DNA of 64,000 nucleotides from Neoaquamicrobium sediminum (lineage in GTDB: Bacteria; Pseudomonadota; Alphaproteobacteria; Rhizobiales; Rhizobiaceae): contig NZ_JABETK010000001.1 of assembly GCF_013240295.1 (NCBI RefSeq), positions 186,001-250,000 of the forward strand, in the 5' to 3' direction. Position numbers and translations under genes: made by a program. The notes under the pieces are model-generated. The model was given only the letters and a program-made list of their open reading frames with translations, ran no database searches and had not been told where the DNA came from. Of the stretch, positions 1 through 11,268 are shown piece by piece. Each line of letters opens with the position of its first letter. Within the stretch, counting starts at the first letter, position 1.

Positions 1-1487
1 ATCGCGTCAGCACCGCCTTCAGCCTCAGCCCGTGCGAGCACCGGATCGAGCGCATTGTCGAGCAGGGTTTGAACTAAATTGTCTGGCGTATAGTAGCTGC
101 CGCTGATCTTGCGTGCATTTCCGCGCGCCTCATTGCCGCCCGAAAAGCAGAAACGCCGGCCATTTTCTTCACGCGTGGGTACAAGTTCGAGCAAACCTTC
201 GTAGACTGAACCCAATTCTTCCGTGGCCATATCACGCCAGTTGATACGGACACGGCGCCCATCCTCGATCAACCAGCTTAAATGGAAGACCGCGCGCAGA
301 AATGCCCTGTTAGGCAGCCTCGCCTCATCGAGATCGGGTGTCTGGCCTCGCGCGAACAGGCTTCCAAGCGGCGGCAACCCCAAGAGCTTTTCGCCGCGCT
401 CCAACCCCCGAAAAACGATCTTGGCTCCTTCCCAAGCATCAAGATGATGGTCGTGCGCGGATCGGCGGGCCGAGCGCTCACGCATGTGGCCGAAGCCGTA
501 GGCTGAGGCATAGAGGTCGCGTGATATTGCTGATGCATCAGGTCCGTGCAGAAGATTGCGGTCCTCCGATACAGCTAGGAAGATCAGCCTGTAGACGATG
601 CGCAGAAGCTGCTCGAACCACCCTTGGACGCTGAGCCGATTCTCATCTAGCTTTGCCCGAAAGTCTGGATTCGCGTCTAAAAACCCCTGCCCAAGCGCGA
701 GAAGCGCCTCTTCAACGCTCTCCCCGAGCCGCTCACGCGCCGCTGTGCCGGCTCTCAGTCCGGCCTCACGCCACCGTTCCAGAGCACAATCGTTAGCAGG
801 CGCGTTCTCACCGCCAAAGCGTGTGGCATGGATCAGCAGCCATGTCGCAGTGAAGTCAGCGAACATCTCGTCGCGGAATATCGCCCCGAGATCAGCTTCA
901 ATATAAGCTGGGCGTGTAAAACTGGCATTGTCCCGCATTAGGCGGACACGATCACCGGCGAAGACCATTCCCCACAAGAAATCGGGATTGGCGTTTAGCC
1001 AGTCTTGAAGCAGTACGCTGGGCGAACGCCGTGGGATGGTCCCGTCGTGGCCATCACCTAGCTGCGGAAGCGCCTTGGTGAACGCCTCACCATCCGACAC
1101 CGCTGCCGCAACCACGACAGGTACGCGCCCGCTCTTGGCCTCAAGGGTTACGTGAAAAGTGTGCCCATCCCTGCGATGAACGTGTGGACCGTGGAGTGCC
1201 TCAAATCCGAAAGCCTCCTCAAGCAGGCTTTTTGCGAACGCGGTGGTCTGACTCACATTAGGCGCCGCCAACTTGGCATAGGCCTGCCAGTGGGCCTGGC
1301 CGATCCTGAAATAGCGGGTGATTTCGTCCCGCAGATTTGTCCCCTTCGGGCAACCATAAGCGGCGGCGGCCTTCTGATCCGGCGTGGTAGCGGCGATCGC
1401 CGCCACCTGATCCGGCGAAATGAGTCCGCCCTCGATTGAGATGGCGGTGAACCCGATGTCGGCGACACGTTTGAGATGGCGGGCCAT
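1..1487 (-). CDS. N6-adenine DNA methyltransferase of a DISARM-like operon (N-terminal 495 codons, runs off the window)
   Basis: An open frame runs without a stop from the ATG at 1487 to the left edge, so only the N-terminal part is present. I translated the minus strand directly. The last part contains GSYYTPDNLVQTLLDNALDP, the 'GSYYTP' signature that precedes the catalytic domain of Eco57I/PglX-like N6-adenine methyltransferases. The preceding ~460 residues are the variable N-terminal region of such enzymes. The ATG overlaps the stop of the SNF2 helicase gene in TAATG, so the two are translationally coupled. In defence islands such enzymes protect self DNA while partner helicases act on unmodified DNA. 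It fits the adenine methylase slot (DrmMI) of class 1 DISARM, but a PglX- or type IIG-like enzyme is possible. The SAM-binding and NPPY motifs would lie outside the window. Confidence 0.8.
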   Translation of the reverse strand, partial: MARHLKRVADIGFTAISIEGGLISPDQVAAIAATTPDQKAAAAYGCPKGTNLRDEITRYFRIGQAHWQAYAKLAAPNVSQTTAFAKSLLEEAFGFEALHGPHVHRRDGHTFHVTLEAKSGRVPVVVAAAVSDGEAFTKALPQLGDGHDGTIPRRSPSVLLQDWLNANPDFLWGMVFAGDRVRLMRDNASFTRPAYIEADLGAIFRDEMFADFTATWLLIHATRFGGENAPANDCALERWREAGLRAGTAARERLGESVEEALLALGQGFLDANPDFRAKLDENRLSVQGWFEQLLRIVYRLIFLAVSEDRNLLHGPDASAISRDLYASAYGFGHMRERSARRSAHDHHLDAWEGAKIVFRGLERGEKLLGLPPLGSLFARGQTPDLDEARLPNRAFLRAVFHLSWLIEDGRRVRINWRDMATEELGSVYEGLLELVPTREENGRRFCFSGGNEARGNARKISGSYYTPDNLVQTLLDNALDPVLARAEAEGGADA

Positions 1488-4273
1488 TATTCGCCCTCCG
1501 GAAGGAGGACATAGAGACCTATGACGTCCGCTGGCAAAACAGGAACGACCTCGACCGTCGCCCCGCCGCGCGCGGCTTCCGTCAGCCGAAGATGGTCGGC
1601 AGAAAGCGCAGCTCCGCGTTCCGCTGCGAAGGCCTCTATCGCAGGTTGGTAGCTCGCCAGTCGTTCATGAGCTCTCTGGAGCTGACGCGCGGCAGCGAGT
1701 TCATCGAGATTTCCTGCTGCTTCGGCCTCGAGAAGCTCAAGGGCAGAATGTCCTTCGAGAAACGACGCTGGGGCTATTCCGCCGAATGCGATTCCCGTCG
1801 CTTCCTCAGCCAGCAACAGGCGGTTTGTGCGGCCGCTGGTGATGAGCTTGAAGCGAAGCCGTAAAAGCATCAGCGTCGTCATCTGAGCGACGGCTCGCGT
1901 GCGCCAGGCGCCGCACCGGCCAAGGGGACGGAATGCTGCCCCTTCCGGATCTAGCGCCCCCTCCGCCAAACTTTCTGCCAGACTTGCAACCAGGGGATGG
2001 ACGCGCCCAAGATGCGTCACACCCGGCGCCGGATCATCTTCGAAGCCAATCCTTCGCGTCCCACGCAGACCACGCGCTTCCACGCGTTCCTTGATGGCGT
2101 CGGGCATAGCGTCCAGATGCACGAGATGATGCTGTCCGGCCCTCTCCAGGGGCGCACCGGCACGCTTCAAAGCACGTTCCGTGAAGCGCGCGACTTCGGT
2201 CGGGCCGCCGTTTAGTGCGCGCATCTGCCGCCACTCCGGCAACACCTCATCAGGTTTCAGCGCACCTTGCGCATAGCGCGCGCGGCTTGCTTTCGCGTTT
2301 TCCTCGGCGTCGCGCCACTTGCTGTCGAGGCGCTCGCTTGAAAGGCCGAAATCGAAAGCCAACTGCTCTCGGTGTCCGCCGGCGCGAAGCATGAGTGCTT
2401 GCATGAGCGCGGAGGTCACGCCTTCGCTGTCTTCGGGCATCGGAACCGAAATGCCCGTCGCCTTACGAATGGCGTCCGCTTTGCGCAGGATGACCTGCAA
2501 GACTGCGCCATCGATCGCACTGTTGTCGCCGAAGATCGTCACGGAGCGGACGACCGGCGAACGCTGACCAAATCGGTCGACACGCCCTTCGCGCTGCTGA
2601 TGACGAGTCGGATTCCAGCTCAGATCGTAATGTACGACGGCATCGAACAGCGCTTGCAAATTGATGCCCTCGGACAGGCAGTCCGTCGCGACGAGGATTC
2701 GGCTCTCGGAGTCTTCAAGCTGATCGATGCGAGTTCGCCGTTCTTCAGGCGGTAGCCGTCCTGTCACGACTGCCACGTCAGCCTTTGGCCAAGCACGCTT
2801 GATCTCTTCGCCCAGCGCCTCCGCCGTTGCGATGAACCGGCAGAAGATGACCGGCTTGGCTCCTTCCTGAAGCAGCGCTTTTAGAACCTTTAGCAGACGC
2901 GCCACCTTGGGATCCTCGCCACGACGGCGATCAAGGGACTCTGCAATCGCGATCAGCTCGGCGAGTTCACCACGCTCTTCGGCGCTCGCGCTGGCCGTGC
3001 CGGGCTCCACGTCGCCTTGGTCGAGCAGGCCTTCATCTTCGTCGAAGACAACGGGCTGCATCGCCTCTTCATCCGCCACTCCGGACAGGCGATTGCGCAG
3101 TGCATTTGTTGCGGCCGCCGGCGAGGAGCCGACGCATCGCATGAGCGCGAGCGTCCCCCAAAAAGCGAGCCGTCGACTGCGCTGGTCAGCACCGGCGCGC
3201 TGCGTAACAGCAAGACAATAATCCAGAACGCGATCATGGAAAGCGCCGAACTCGCCGCTGAGACTGAAAGGCTCATCCTTCACCTGGTGAACAGGGAAAG
3301 TCCGTTTCTCGTGCCAACCGGACTCCGTGATATCGGGTCGGCGCCGCTGGACATAATGTTGAGCGAGGCGGCGTGCATATCGCGTGCGCGCATTCTCATC
3401 GCCTTGGGGACCTCCCGCGAAGTCCGGGCTAATGAGGCCGAGCAGACGATCGAACGCCGCTTCATCACCACTGTGCGGCGTTGCCGTCAGCAGCAGCATG
3501 TGGCGTTCCTCATCGGAGGCGAGGCGTTCGAGAAGCTCGAAACGCTGATGTCTGCCGCGATCTCCACCGATGCAGGCATGCGCTTCATCAACGATCACAA
3601 GGGACGGGCACGCCCGGGCAAATTCGTCGCGGCGGCTGTCGGCCTTGATATAGTCGAGGCTGACGACGGTGTGCGGATAGGCCTCAAACAGGCTTTGAGC
3701 CGCGGGAAGACCCCGCTCCAAGCTGCGCGCCCTGGCCGAGGTGACAGCCACGGCGTCAATATCGAACTTCTCTGCAAGCTCACTCACCCATTGCTCGACG
3801 AGATGGGGCGGACACAGCACGGAGAAGCGGTCGATCAGACCACGGTCGAGCATTTCGCGGACGATCAATCCCGCCTCGATCGTTTTGCCGATCCCCACAT
3901 CGTCGGCGATCAGCAACCGCACCACGGGGAGCTTCAAGGCCATCATCAGCGGCACGAGCTGATAGGCGCGCGGCTCCACGCCGAGATGCGCAGCGCTTCG
4001 GAACGGGCCGGCGCCTCGGCGAAGCGACAGACGCAGCGCATCCGCTAGCAACCGCGCACCGTCCTGGGTGTCTCGCCGCTCGGGCGTTGGTGGAGCAAAT
4101 CGCGCAGGCCTGACGGGATTGACTTCAAGCGCTAGCGCAATCCGTTGCGCATCGGCCTCCGAACCCGACAAGGGCCGCACATTGAGGATGTCGTCGTCCG
4201 GAGACGGAAGGACAACCCATTCGCGTCCCCGCGCCTCGACAAGATCCCCCGGTGAAAATCTGACCGCTTCCAC
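1487..4273 (-). CDS. SNF2-family DNA helicase (DrmD-like)
   Basis: A 928-residue SNF2/RapA-like ATPase. Walker A is DDVGIGKT at about residues 124-131, motif II is DEAH at 229-232, and the C-terminal helicase lobe has SEGINLQALF followed by the arginine finger motif QQREGRVDRFGQ near residue 560. The start is GTG at 4273, overlapping the TAG stop of the upstream DUF1998 helicase by one base (TAGTG). The downstream methyltransferase starts in TAATG at its stop, so all three genes form one tightly coupled operon. In class 1 DISARM an SNF2 helicase (DrmD) is coded beside the adenine methylase; the neighbours here support that role, by inference. The likely function is ATP-driven translocation on incoming DNA. 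The gene has no visible damage. Confidence 0.85.
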   Translation of the reverse strand: MEAVRFSPGDLVEARGREWVVLPSPDDDILNVRPLSGSEADAQRIALALEVNPVRPARFAPPTPERRDTQDGARLLADALRLSLRRGAGPFRSAAHLGVEPRAYQLVPLMMALKLPVVRLLIADDVGIGKTIEAGLIVREMLDRGLIDRFSVLCPPHLVEQWVSELAEKFDIDAVAVTSARARSLERGLPAAQSLFEAYPHTVVSLDYIKADSRRDEFARACPSLVIVDEAHACIGGDRGRHQRFELLERLASDEERHMLLLTATPHSGDEAAFDRLLGLISPDFAGGPQGDENARTRYARRLAQHYVQRRRPDITESGWHEKRTFPVHQVKDEPFSLSGEFGAFHDRVLDYCLAVTQRAGADQRSRRLAFWGTLALMRCVGSSPAAATNALRNRLSGVADEEAMQPVVFDEDEGLLDQGDVEPGTASASAEERGELAELIAIAESLDRRRGEDPKVARLLKVLKALLQEGAKPVIFCRFIATAEALGEEIKRAWPKADVAVVTGRLPPEERRTRIDQLEDSESRILVATDCLSEGINLQALFDAVVHYDLSWNPTRHQQREGRVDRFGQRSPVVRSVTIFGDNSAIDGAVLQVILRKADAIRKATGISVPMPEDSEGVTSALMQALMLRAGGHREQLAFDFGLSSERLDSKWRDAEENAKASRARYAQGALKPDEVLPEWRQMRALNGGPTEVARFTERALKRAGAPLERAGQHHLVHLDAMPDAIKERVEARGLRGTRRIGFEDDPAPGVTHLGRVHPLVASLAESLAEGALDPEGAAFRPLGRCGAWRTRAVAQMTTLMLLRLRFKLITSGRTNRLLLAEEATGIAFGGIAPASFLEGHSALELLEAEAAGNLDELAAARQLQRAHERLASYQPAIEAFAAERGAALSADHLRLTEAARGGATVEVVPVLPADVIGLYVLLPEGE

Positions 4274-7200
4274 TACGCCGCCCCCAACAACTCAACCAAT
4301 TCCCTCGGCGCGGCTTCGCCAGGCACCTCGGGTAGCTCGACGACATCCACCCCCAAGTCGGCGCATGCCGCAGCCAGCCTGTCCGGTACACGACCTGACA
4401 CCGCGAGCACCTGAAAGCTTGGCCAATAAAGCTCGTATAAGGTGCCGTCGACCTTGCGCGGGGATGGTGCTGGCAATCCCCACCGGCCTATCGCGCCAAG
4501 CCAGCCGCTTGCGGCCTCCACCGGCTCTGCCTGCACCAATTCAGGCTCTGCAAGCTGGCAGAGAAAGGCCGTGACCTCCGCGTCGCGACGATCGATCAGA
4601 TTATGGTCGGGCTGGTTGAAGTAGGAGAGCAGGCAGCGGTAACAGCCGGCAACGCAAGCATCCGACCGCTCCTTGAGGCCGCCGCCGTTCGGCGCGAAAT
4701 CATAGTGCATGAGATCCAGCGCCTGATGGGCGATCTCCGCCGTTCGGCGCGGATCGGAGACAAGGCGGTTCAGAACTCCAGCTCCCCCTCGGTCGCCTCG
4801 TAAAGCAGGATTGCCTTGCGGTCCTCGCGCGCAGGCAACGGCTCGCCCAAGAGTTCGCCTTCTTCAAGCTCGGCAACAATCTGGATGCCTCGCAGAAGGG
4901 CGTGCTGCAGGGTTGCCATCTGCCGCTCGTCAAAATTTGCAAGCGGCCGTACCAGAAGCGCGTTCTTATGGTCCTCGACGATCGGCACGATCCGCTGCGA
5001 CTTCGGGATCGTGACGTCCATGTCATCATCATCCCCGCCGTTGAGCGTATCCTTTACCCATCGGCCTGACGTCGGATCGATGCAGAACCCGTTTATCGAC
5101 TTTGACTTCCGACGGCGAAGACCCTTGTTGACGCGCGATAGCTTCGCGCGCGCGCCATAATCGAGAAGCAGCAACGGCCCTGCTTCCGAACGCAAGGTGA
5201 GCGTGCGGATATCGGGAACGCCCTTTTCGTATTGCCATTGGAAAACGGTCTGGATCTCAAAGCCGCGCCTTTGTCGGTCTTCATCATTCGCTGTGATCCG
5301 AGACGATGGCGCCGTTTCGACATTGTCGATCCGATAGACATTGTCGAGCCGATCCACACCGGCCAACGACGCGCCGCACGCGTGGCATCGCTCGAGCTTG
5401 TCATCAGTGTGAGCCGCTCCGCACTCTCCGCACAGGATGAGGCTGGTGGTTGCTAGTTTACCGTCGTCGAGGCGACCGTGGGCCGGCAGCTTCGCCCGGA
5501 CAACCCGGTAGGCGCGCCCCTCGTGATAAATCAGGCTGTTGGGACCGAACTCGGAAATGGCGAGAAAACGCGGCCTTTGCAGGACGGCCGCACGTTTGGT
5601 CGCAGGGATGAAAGCATAGAGCGGGAGACGCGGGAAGTTGTATCCCGGCAGAAATCCTTCGGTCGCCAGATATCGATAAGTGTAAAAATCGGAGCCGTTC
5701 GAAGCCTGTCCGCGCTCGAGCATGTCAAGTTCTTCAGTCGCCCGGAAATGACGGCGCGCGGCCTCTTTGCGTTCGCCCGGTTTGAAGGACGTCTTCTGCT
5801 GAATTTGATGCGCCTCATCCTGTTCGCGCCGAGCGCTTCTGTATAGCTCCCGCCATCGGCTAAAGCTCCCAGCGAAATTCTGCGCTGCTTCCCGGTTGGT
5901 CTCATCGACAAAGGCATCGATATCAGCCAGCCAAGGGGCATCGGCCAACTCGACCGCGCTGGCAGTTTGCTCGAGAAGGCGGCGCATCGTCGGCTTTGCG
6001 GTCCCGCCTGCGATAAGTTTTGCAAACGCGCTCTGGATTTCGTCAGAGATGGGCATCTCCGCCGCCGCCATATTCAAATTTTCAGGGATTGACGGCTTCA
6101 GCGGCACGACAGCCGCCGCCAGCCATTCGGCGTGGAGATGGCTTCGCAGAAGATCCCGATTGGCAAGATCGAGGGCTGGCGGCTTCACGACGCCGGCGAC
6201 AAGCCCTTGTCGATTGTTAAAGTAATATTGGTCGTGGGGGGACTGAGCAGCGCAATAGGTGACGACGAGCGCAGCTTGACCACTACGCCCAGCACGGCCG
6301 GCTCGCTGCACGTAATTTGCCGGCGTCGGCGGTGCATTCCGGAGAAAAACAGCGTTCAGCGCGCTGATATCGACGCCGAGCTCCATCGTCGGAGAACAGA
6401 AGAGCGCCGGAAGGAAATTCGCGGGTTCGCCTTCCTGGCGCATTTCGTCCCGGTTCTGGGCGATCCTCTCGATATCCGATTTCCCGAACCGAAATCGATC
6501 TTCACGCCAAGCGCGAACTTTCTGGTCGACTTGCGCAGTGTGCTCCCGAGCCTCGAAGGCAAAGGGCAAGTTACCTTCCTGCCCAAGCATCTCGGCAACA
6601 TCCTCGTAGAGCGCGCGGAAGAACGGATTTTCGCGTCTGCCATCGGCCCTCCTTGTCGCGGGAAAGAGGCGCAAGGCGGTCGACGATAGCCGCCACGCAG
6701 GAGCTTCTCCGCCGGTAACCACTCGCCGGACAACTTGGTGATTCTCGGCCGCACGCAGGAGTGTGGCGATAACGTCGTCATACTCTTTAACGGGAAGCGG
6801 CTCCCCCACAGATCCTTGCTGCGGAGCGCCTTCCCCAAAGCCGTCCGCCAGCCGGCTCGCACGATCAGCACATCTTCCGCAGCGCTGATCTCCGCCTTGC
6901 TCGGTGGATCGATCATCAGGAATCCGGCCTGCCGCAGTTCCTGTTCTTCGTTTTGATCAATCAGCCAGGGATCGCGCAGGTGATTTCTGGACGTCTCGGC
7001 GACTTGCAATATTCGCTGGCGATCCAGCGCCTCGGTGGCAATCGCGAGGCCGCGGCGCATATAGTCGAAAAGCAGCGTGAAGAGCTTGGCCCGCAATTGG
7101 GGCGAACTGTCCGCCAGCCGCGGATTGGCAGCGAACTCCTCGTCATCACTCGCCAGTTCACCCAGTCCGGGAAACCGCACCTCCACGAGACCGGCTTCTT

Positions 7201-9421
7201 CGAGATTGGGGTTTGTAAAACGCCAGCCCTTCCGAAGATCCGCCCATACCCGATGTGCCAGGATCGAGGTCAACACTTCCTCGGCAGCTTGCCGGTTGTG
7301 GAATCCCTTTACGCGCGGATCGGCCATCCAATCGGAGAGCCGATCAGATTCCTCCAGATCGAAACCAAGCGCCTTGCGGACAGCCTCCCCGAATCGAACG
7401 TCCGCGAGGCCCTTCTCACCTGCGTCACGCACGGCACGTAAGATACCGCCCCGGAGCAAGCTGACGAAAATGAAGTCATTGAAATGCCCCGCTTGCAGGG
7501 CCGCATCCTGCCGATTGTCCGTGAAGCCCAGCAGCTTGCGGGTGCTTTCCTCAAACGTTCCGTCGGCCTCCATCCAAGCCAGGATGGTCGAGACGATGAG
7601 CGTCGTCGCCGAACTACGGCCTTCAGCCGACAGGCCCGCCAGCTTGTTGATGTCGCGTGCCTGTTGAGGCGGCTGATGGCGGCAATGGGGGCAGAAACGA
7701 TATTTGCCGCTGAAGAACCAGGCTGGCACCCCATCGTCGCCGAGCGACCCATCTGGCTTCACAAAAAGGAGTTGCCCCTCATGCTTCCCGCGATGTCCTC
7801 CCTTGAGGCGCTCCTGTCCGGCCGGAGTGGTTTCTTGCCAATCGTCTGGATAGTCAGCGACAGCGCCCCCGAACTGGAAATCGGCATTAACGGCGGGAAC
7901 CAGAAAGCCTGTTCGCGAGCCGTCTGGTTCAGGGTCTTCACTTGCCGGCTCATCGATTGCCCGCGCGAGAACGCGGATCCCATCAAGCGCATTTTCGATG
8001 CGTACGCTATGGTGCTCCTGACCACATTCTCGGCAAAAGAAGACCGGATACAAGCGTGCATTCGGATCAGAGGGGTGAAAGACCTGCCCCTCCAACACGA
8101 CACGCCGGCCCGTGGCAGGCTCTAGCGTTGCGTAGGCATGCCCAGCGCCGGAAATAAAACGGTGAAGCTTGAACGCCAGAAATGCTCGGTCGCTGACACC
8201 GCCGCGAAGATCTTCGCGGCGGCCCATCAAAGACAGCATCCCGGCGAGGGCACTCCTACATTCTCCAAAGGAAAGCTTCGTTTGGGTCGACAGTTTGGCA
8301 GTCGCATCGCTCAAGGTCATGGGCGGCCGACGACGTAGCTTTTCGCCTTCCGCAAGTCCGATCTCAGTCTCGATCCAGCAGGCGAGCGGATTGCCGTACA
8401 GATCCTTGTCCCTAAGCCCGGTAGGAATTGGCGCCCGGACCGCATCTACGAGTGATGCTCCGAGGCTTGTGCTGTTGATGCGGGGATCTGTCGCCCGGGC
8501 AAGATTTTCGTCGATGATCGAGGCCGAACTCATTTCTTCCCCGAAAATGAGCTTGCCGACACGAGCAACTGCACTTGCTCGCTCCACCTCGTCCTGTGCG
8601 CTCGACATCGTTGCCGAGGTGCCGATGCAGAGTAGTTTGCGCTCTTTGACGAGGCGATCCTTAACGCGCCGCACCAGCATCGCGACGTCCGCTCCCTGAC
8701 GGCCGCGATAGGTGTGCAATTCATCCAGCACCAGGAAATCCAAGCCGCTTGCATTGGCGATGACGGCACGATCGAGCTCGTCCTGACGGGTCATGAGCAG
8801 TTCGAGCATCATGAAGTTCGTGAGCAATATGTCGGGCTTGGCCTTGGCGATGGCCTGTCGCTCCGCATCACTTTCTTGACCGGTGTAGCGACCAAAGGTC
8901 GGGCGCAACTCCTCTTCGACCCCTGAGCCACCGATGAACTTTTCGAGCTCCTCAAGCTGGCTATTGGCCAACGCGTTCATGGGATAGATGATGATTGCGC
9001 GCGTCCGCTGCGCTTCGCCTGCCCGCCGTGCGCGAACTACCGCATCGACGATCGGTAAAAAGAAGCAGAGCGATTTTCCGGACCCCGTACCGGTTGTCAC
9101 GATGAAGCTTTCACCATTGCGGGCTTTCGCGACAGCACGCTCTTGGTGACGGTGAAGCTTGATCGGCATCCGGTCCGGACCGCTGGCGAATATCCTGCTG
9201 AGAGCCGGATCAAGCACGTCTTGAGCGACAAGCTGATCAACAGAATGACCAGCCTCGAAATGCGGATTGATAGTAATGAGAGGCTCGGGCCAAAAGCGCT
9301 GCTCGTTATATGCAGCATCGACCTGAGCACGGATTTCCGGCGCGTGGATCTCCGAAAAGGAGCGTGCGAACGATTCGTACCGTTCTATCAGCGCTTGATC
9401 GAGATCGAATATATCCACCAC
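4273..9421 (-). pseudogene. DEAD/DEAH-box helicase with C-terminal DUF1998, interrupted by two single-base frameshifts
   Basis: Three consecutive open frames together form one helicase of about 1716 residues. Walker A is TTGTGSGKS near residue 110 and motif II is DELH near 235. After the first shift come QRAGRAGRSGQ (motif VI), a CGECG/CHACG zinc-ribbon pair and a DUF1998 region. After the second shift follow GAGVLNRLV and a CVAGCYRCLLSYF cysteine cluster typical of DUF1998 C-termini. The shifts lie in C5 runs at 6803-6807 and 4784-4788. One added C at each gives the smooth junctions KDLWGEPLPV and EATEGGAGVL, and 5151 nt (1717 codons). In DISARM the helicase (DrmA) and DUF1998 protein (DrmB) are separate; here both are in one chain, as in MrfA-type helicases. 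The start is GTG at 9421. It is the first gene of the operon. I suspect assembly indels rather than true loss. Confidence 0.75.
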
Positions 9422-9654
9422 ATCCCCCTACAGTTATCTCCCGAGAGATATCTGGCCTAAATCTTAGAAATATTATTGTTTACCAGCAGTTGTATAGCGT
9501 TCCGCGTTGGAAATTTCCCTAAATTGCTCACAATTTTCCTTCAACCGTATTTGGCCGGCAGAAAGATTCCTGAGAGGAACGGCAGGATCGAAGCAGCGCA
9601 AGCCGCTCGCGTAGATTTCGGAAATGTACGCCGTCGCCTCCCAGTTCGTTTTTC

Positions 9655-10671
9655 TTATCCTGCCGCGCTGTTGGCTCGCGCGGTGATGTCTGCGCAGCGC
9701 TCCATGAGTGTCTCGAAAGGCTCGGCTTCATCGAGAAGAAGCCCGTCGTCGACCATGCGCGCGTAATCTTCTTCGAGAGCTTTTGCGCCGTCGCCGACTG
9801 GCACGAGCTGTAAGCCACCGTTCACGGCCGAGGCGTAGTCAATCTGAGAGCGGTCCACGGCTTTCTCGGCGAAGAACATCGCCTTGTGACGAGCCACGGC
9901 GTTGGCCAGCTCACGGTCCGCGAAAGCGGCAGCGGCAAAACCAGCTTCATCGAGACGCACCACGTCATGCCAGTGACGCGCGAAACGATCGCCGCGCAGC
10001 CTTTCCTGGAGGCAGAAGACGTGGATCGCGGTGGCCTTCTCCCAGAAGGTCCGCTCGGCATGCATGACACGCGGCCGAGCGGTTGGAAAGACTACGCCAT
10101 CCACCAGCCCGGCCGCGTCGCAGGCGACATCGCGCAGGCTCGCCGGCTCACCGGTCGAGCGGGCGCCGAATTCGAGCATGACGCTCGGCGATACATAGCC
10201 CGAGCCTGCCGCTGTCGCCTCATAGTCGATGAAGAGTCTCTCGCCATCGATCCGGGTCGCCGCTGACAGGGGCGCACCCGCCAAGGCCTCGGCGATGACC
10301 GGCTGAACGGCCCCCGCTACCCAATGCGGCAGACGCTCGCGCACTGCACTCGTCCAGCGTTTTTCCTCGCTTCGCGTCTTCGGCAGCGCCTCGCCATTGT
10401 CTCCGATGAGGTCGGGGGCAAGCGCGCGAATGTCGTAGGTCAGATCGACGTCCTCGGAAAACCGCCGGATGACGCCATAGGCTTTCGACAGCGAAGTGCC
10501 GCCCTTGAAGACCAAATGTTCGCCGAGCGGCGAGCCGTAGAGCGTGGATAGCGCCCACACCACCCACGCATCCTTCTCCAGCAGGTGCGCCGGTCGGCCC
10601 GAGCGGTCGGCAGCGACGCTCAAGGCTTCCCGGCGATCTTCGGCCGTAAGGAGGAGGAAGGCGTCAGCCAT
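9655..10671 (-). CDS. abiEii: AbiEii-type nucleotidyltransferase toxin
   Basis: A 338-residue protein of the AbiEii/DUF1814 family, the toxin half of type IV AbiE toxin-antitoxin systems. Members are nucleotidyltransferases; some homologues (MenT) modify tRNA acceptor ends. The family signature is visible: KGGTSLSKAYG followed by RRFSEDVDL near residues 55-77, containing the G-S/T and D-x-D type metal-binding residues. I chose the ATG at 10671, which overlaps the antitoxin stop by 8 bases (ATGGCTGA), the usual coupling in these operons. A longer frame starting at 10737 lies wholly within the antitoxin gene and is unlikely. The pair sits between a DISARM-like operon and a nuclease cluster, consistent with a defence island and abortive infection. 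The downstream 9422-9654 region is AT-rich and probably holds the DISARM promoter. Confidence 0.92.
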   Translation of the reverse strand: MADAFLLLTAEDRREALSVAADRSGRPAHLLEKDAWVVWALSTLYGSPLGEHLVFKGGTSLSKAYGVIRRFSEDVDLTYDIRALAPDLIGDNGEALPKTRSEEKRWTSAVRERLPHWVAGAVQPVIAEALAGAPLSAATRIDGERLFIDYEATAAGSGYVSPSVMLEFGARSTGEPASLRDVACDAAGLVDGVVFPTARPRVMHAERTFWEKATAIHVFCLQERLRGDRFARHWHDVVRLDEAGFAAAAFADRELANAVARHKAMFFAEKAVDRSQIDYASAVNGGLQLVPVGDGAKALEEDYARMVDDGLLLDEAEPFETLMERCADITARANSAAG

Positions 10672-11257
10672 GCGCAACCTTTCCCACGCTGCGCGCAAGC
10701 CAGGTCGGGAGCTGAGGGGCTGCCGCCACCAGCTCACTGAACGCGGCGGGCGGGAGCTTCCGCTTCAGGGTTTGGAGGGCGGACTCGGCCCTTTCTGGGC
10801 CGAGCCAGGCAAGCGCTCGCACCGCTTGTCCCGCTGGCCGATGCGCCATGGCGAGCTGCCAGCGAGGAGCGTGGCGAAGTTCGACGATCTGCTTGCCGAG
10901 GCTCATCTTCCGGGTGCGCCCCGATGTCAGGTAGACCGACCGGACCGGTACCTGCGTCGTAAGCCCGAGGCTGTTGGCGGCGGCCGCACCGCTCGAGACG
11001 ATGACTTCGCCGCGCTGGGCGGCAAGCGCTTCGACCGCCTGCTCTATCGACGGCGCCCTGGTCCCGAACCGGCTCGTGATCGGCAGCAGATAAACACCAC
11101 GACCGGCCCGGATCAGTCGCCCCCTCTCAGCCAAGCGCGACAAGGCCTGATCCACCGCAGCGCGATTGCCAAGGTGAAGCAAGCTCTTAGCTGCGACCGG
11201 CGTGCCTTCCGGCAGCCGCGCCCCATGATCAAGAATCTGTTCGGTCAAGCGCTGCAT
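10664..11257 (-). CDS. abiEi: AbiEi-family antitoxin (DUF6088-like, winged-helix)
   Basis: A 197-residue antitoxin. The N-terminal part (residues about 20-55, with KSLLHLGNRAAVDQALSRL and RGRLIRAGRGVYLLP) is the winged-helix domain of AbiEi/DUF6088 proteins; the C-terminal part is the antitoxin domain. I chose the ATG at 11257 rather than the earlier possible start at 11305, because AGGAG at 11270-11266 lies eight bases ahead of it and because the earlier start would place the -35 box inside the gene. AbiEi proteins bind inverted repeats in their own promoter and repress the operon; a perfect inverted repeat is present just upstream (separate entry). The gene overlaps abiEii by 8 bases. Confidence 0.92.
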   Translation of the reverse strand: MQRLTEQILDHGARLPEGTPVAAKSLLHLGNRAAVDQALSRLAERGRLIRAGRGVYLLPITSRFGTRAPSIEQAVEALAAQRGEVIVSSGAAAANSLGLTTQVPVRSVYLTSGRTRKMSLGKQIVELRHAPRWQLAMAHRPAGQAVRALAWLGPERAESALQTLKRKLPPAAFSELVAAAPQLPTWLARSVGKVAHG

Positions 11258-11268
11258 GGCCTTTTCTC

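Noticed and set aside
3017-4048. A 343-codon plus-strand frame within the SNF2 helicase gene
   Set aside because: No family features, and the minus-strand gene shows all helicase motifs with coupled neighbours.
9422-9654. Small gene between abiEii and the DISARM-like operon
   Set aside because: No frame with a ribosome binding site or family feature; the DNA is AT-rich with short palindromes (GGAAATTTCC), which suits a promoter region.
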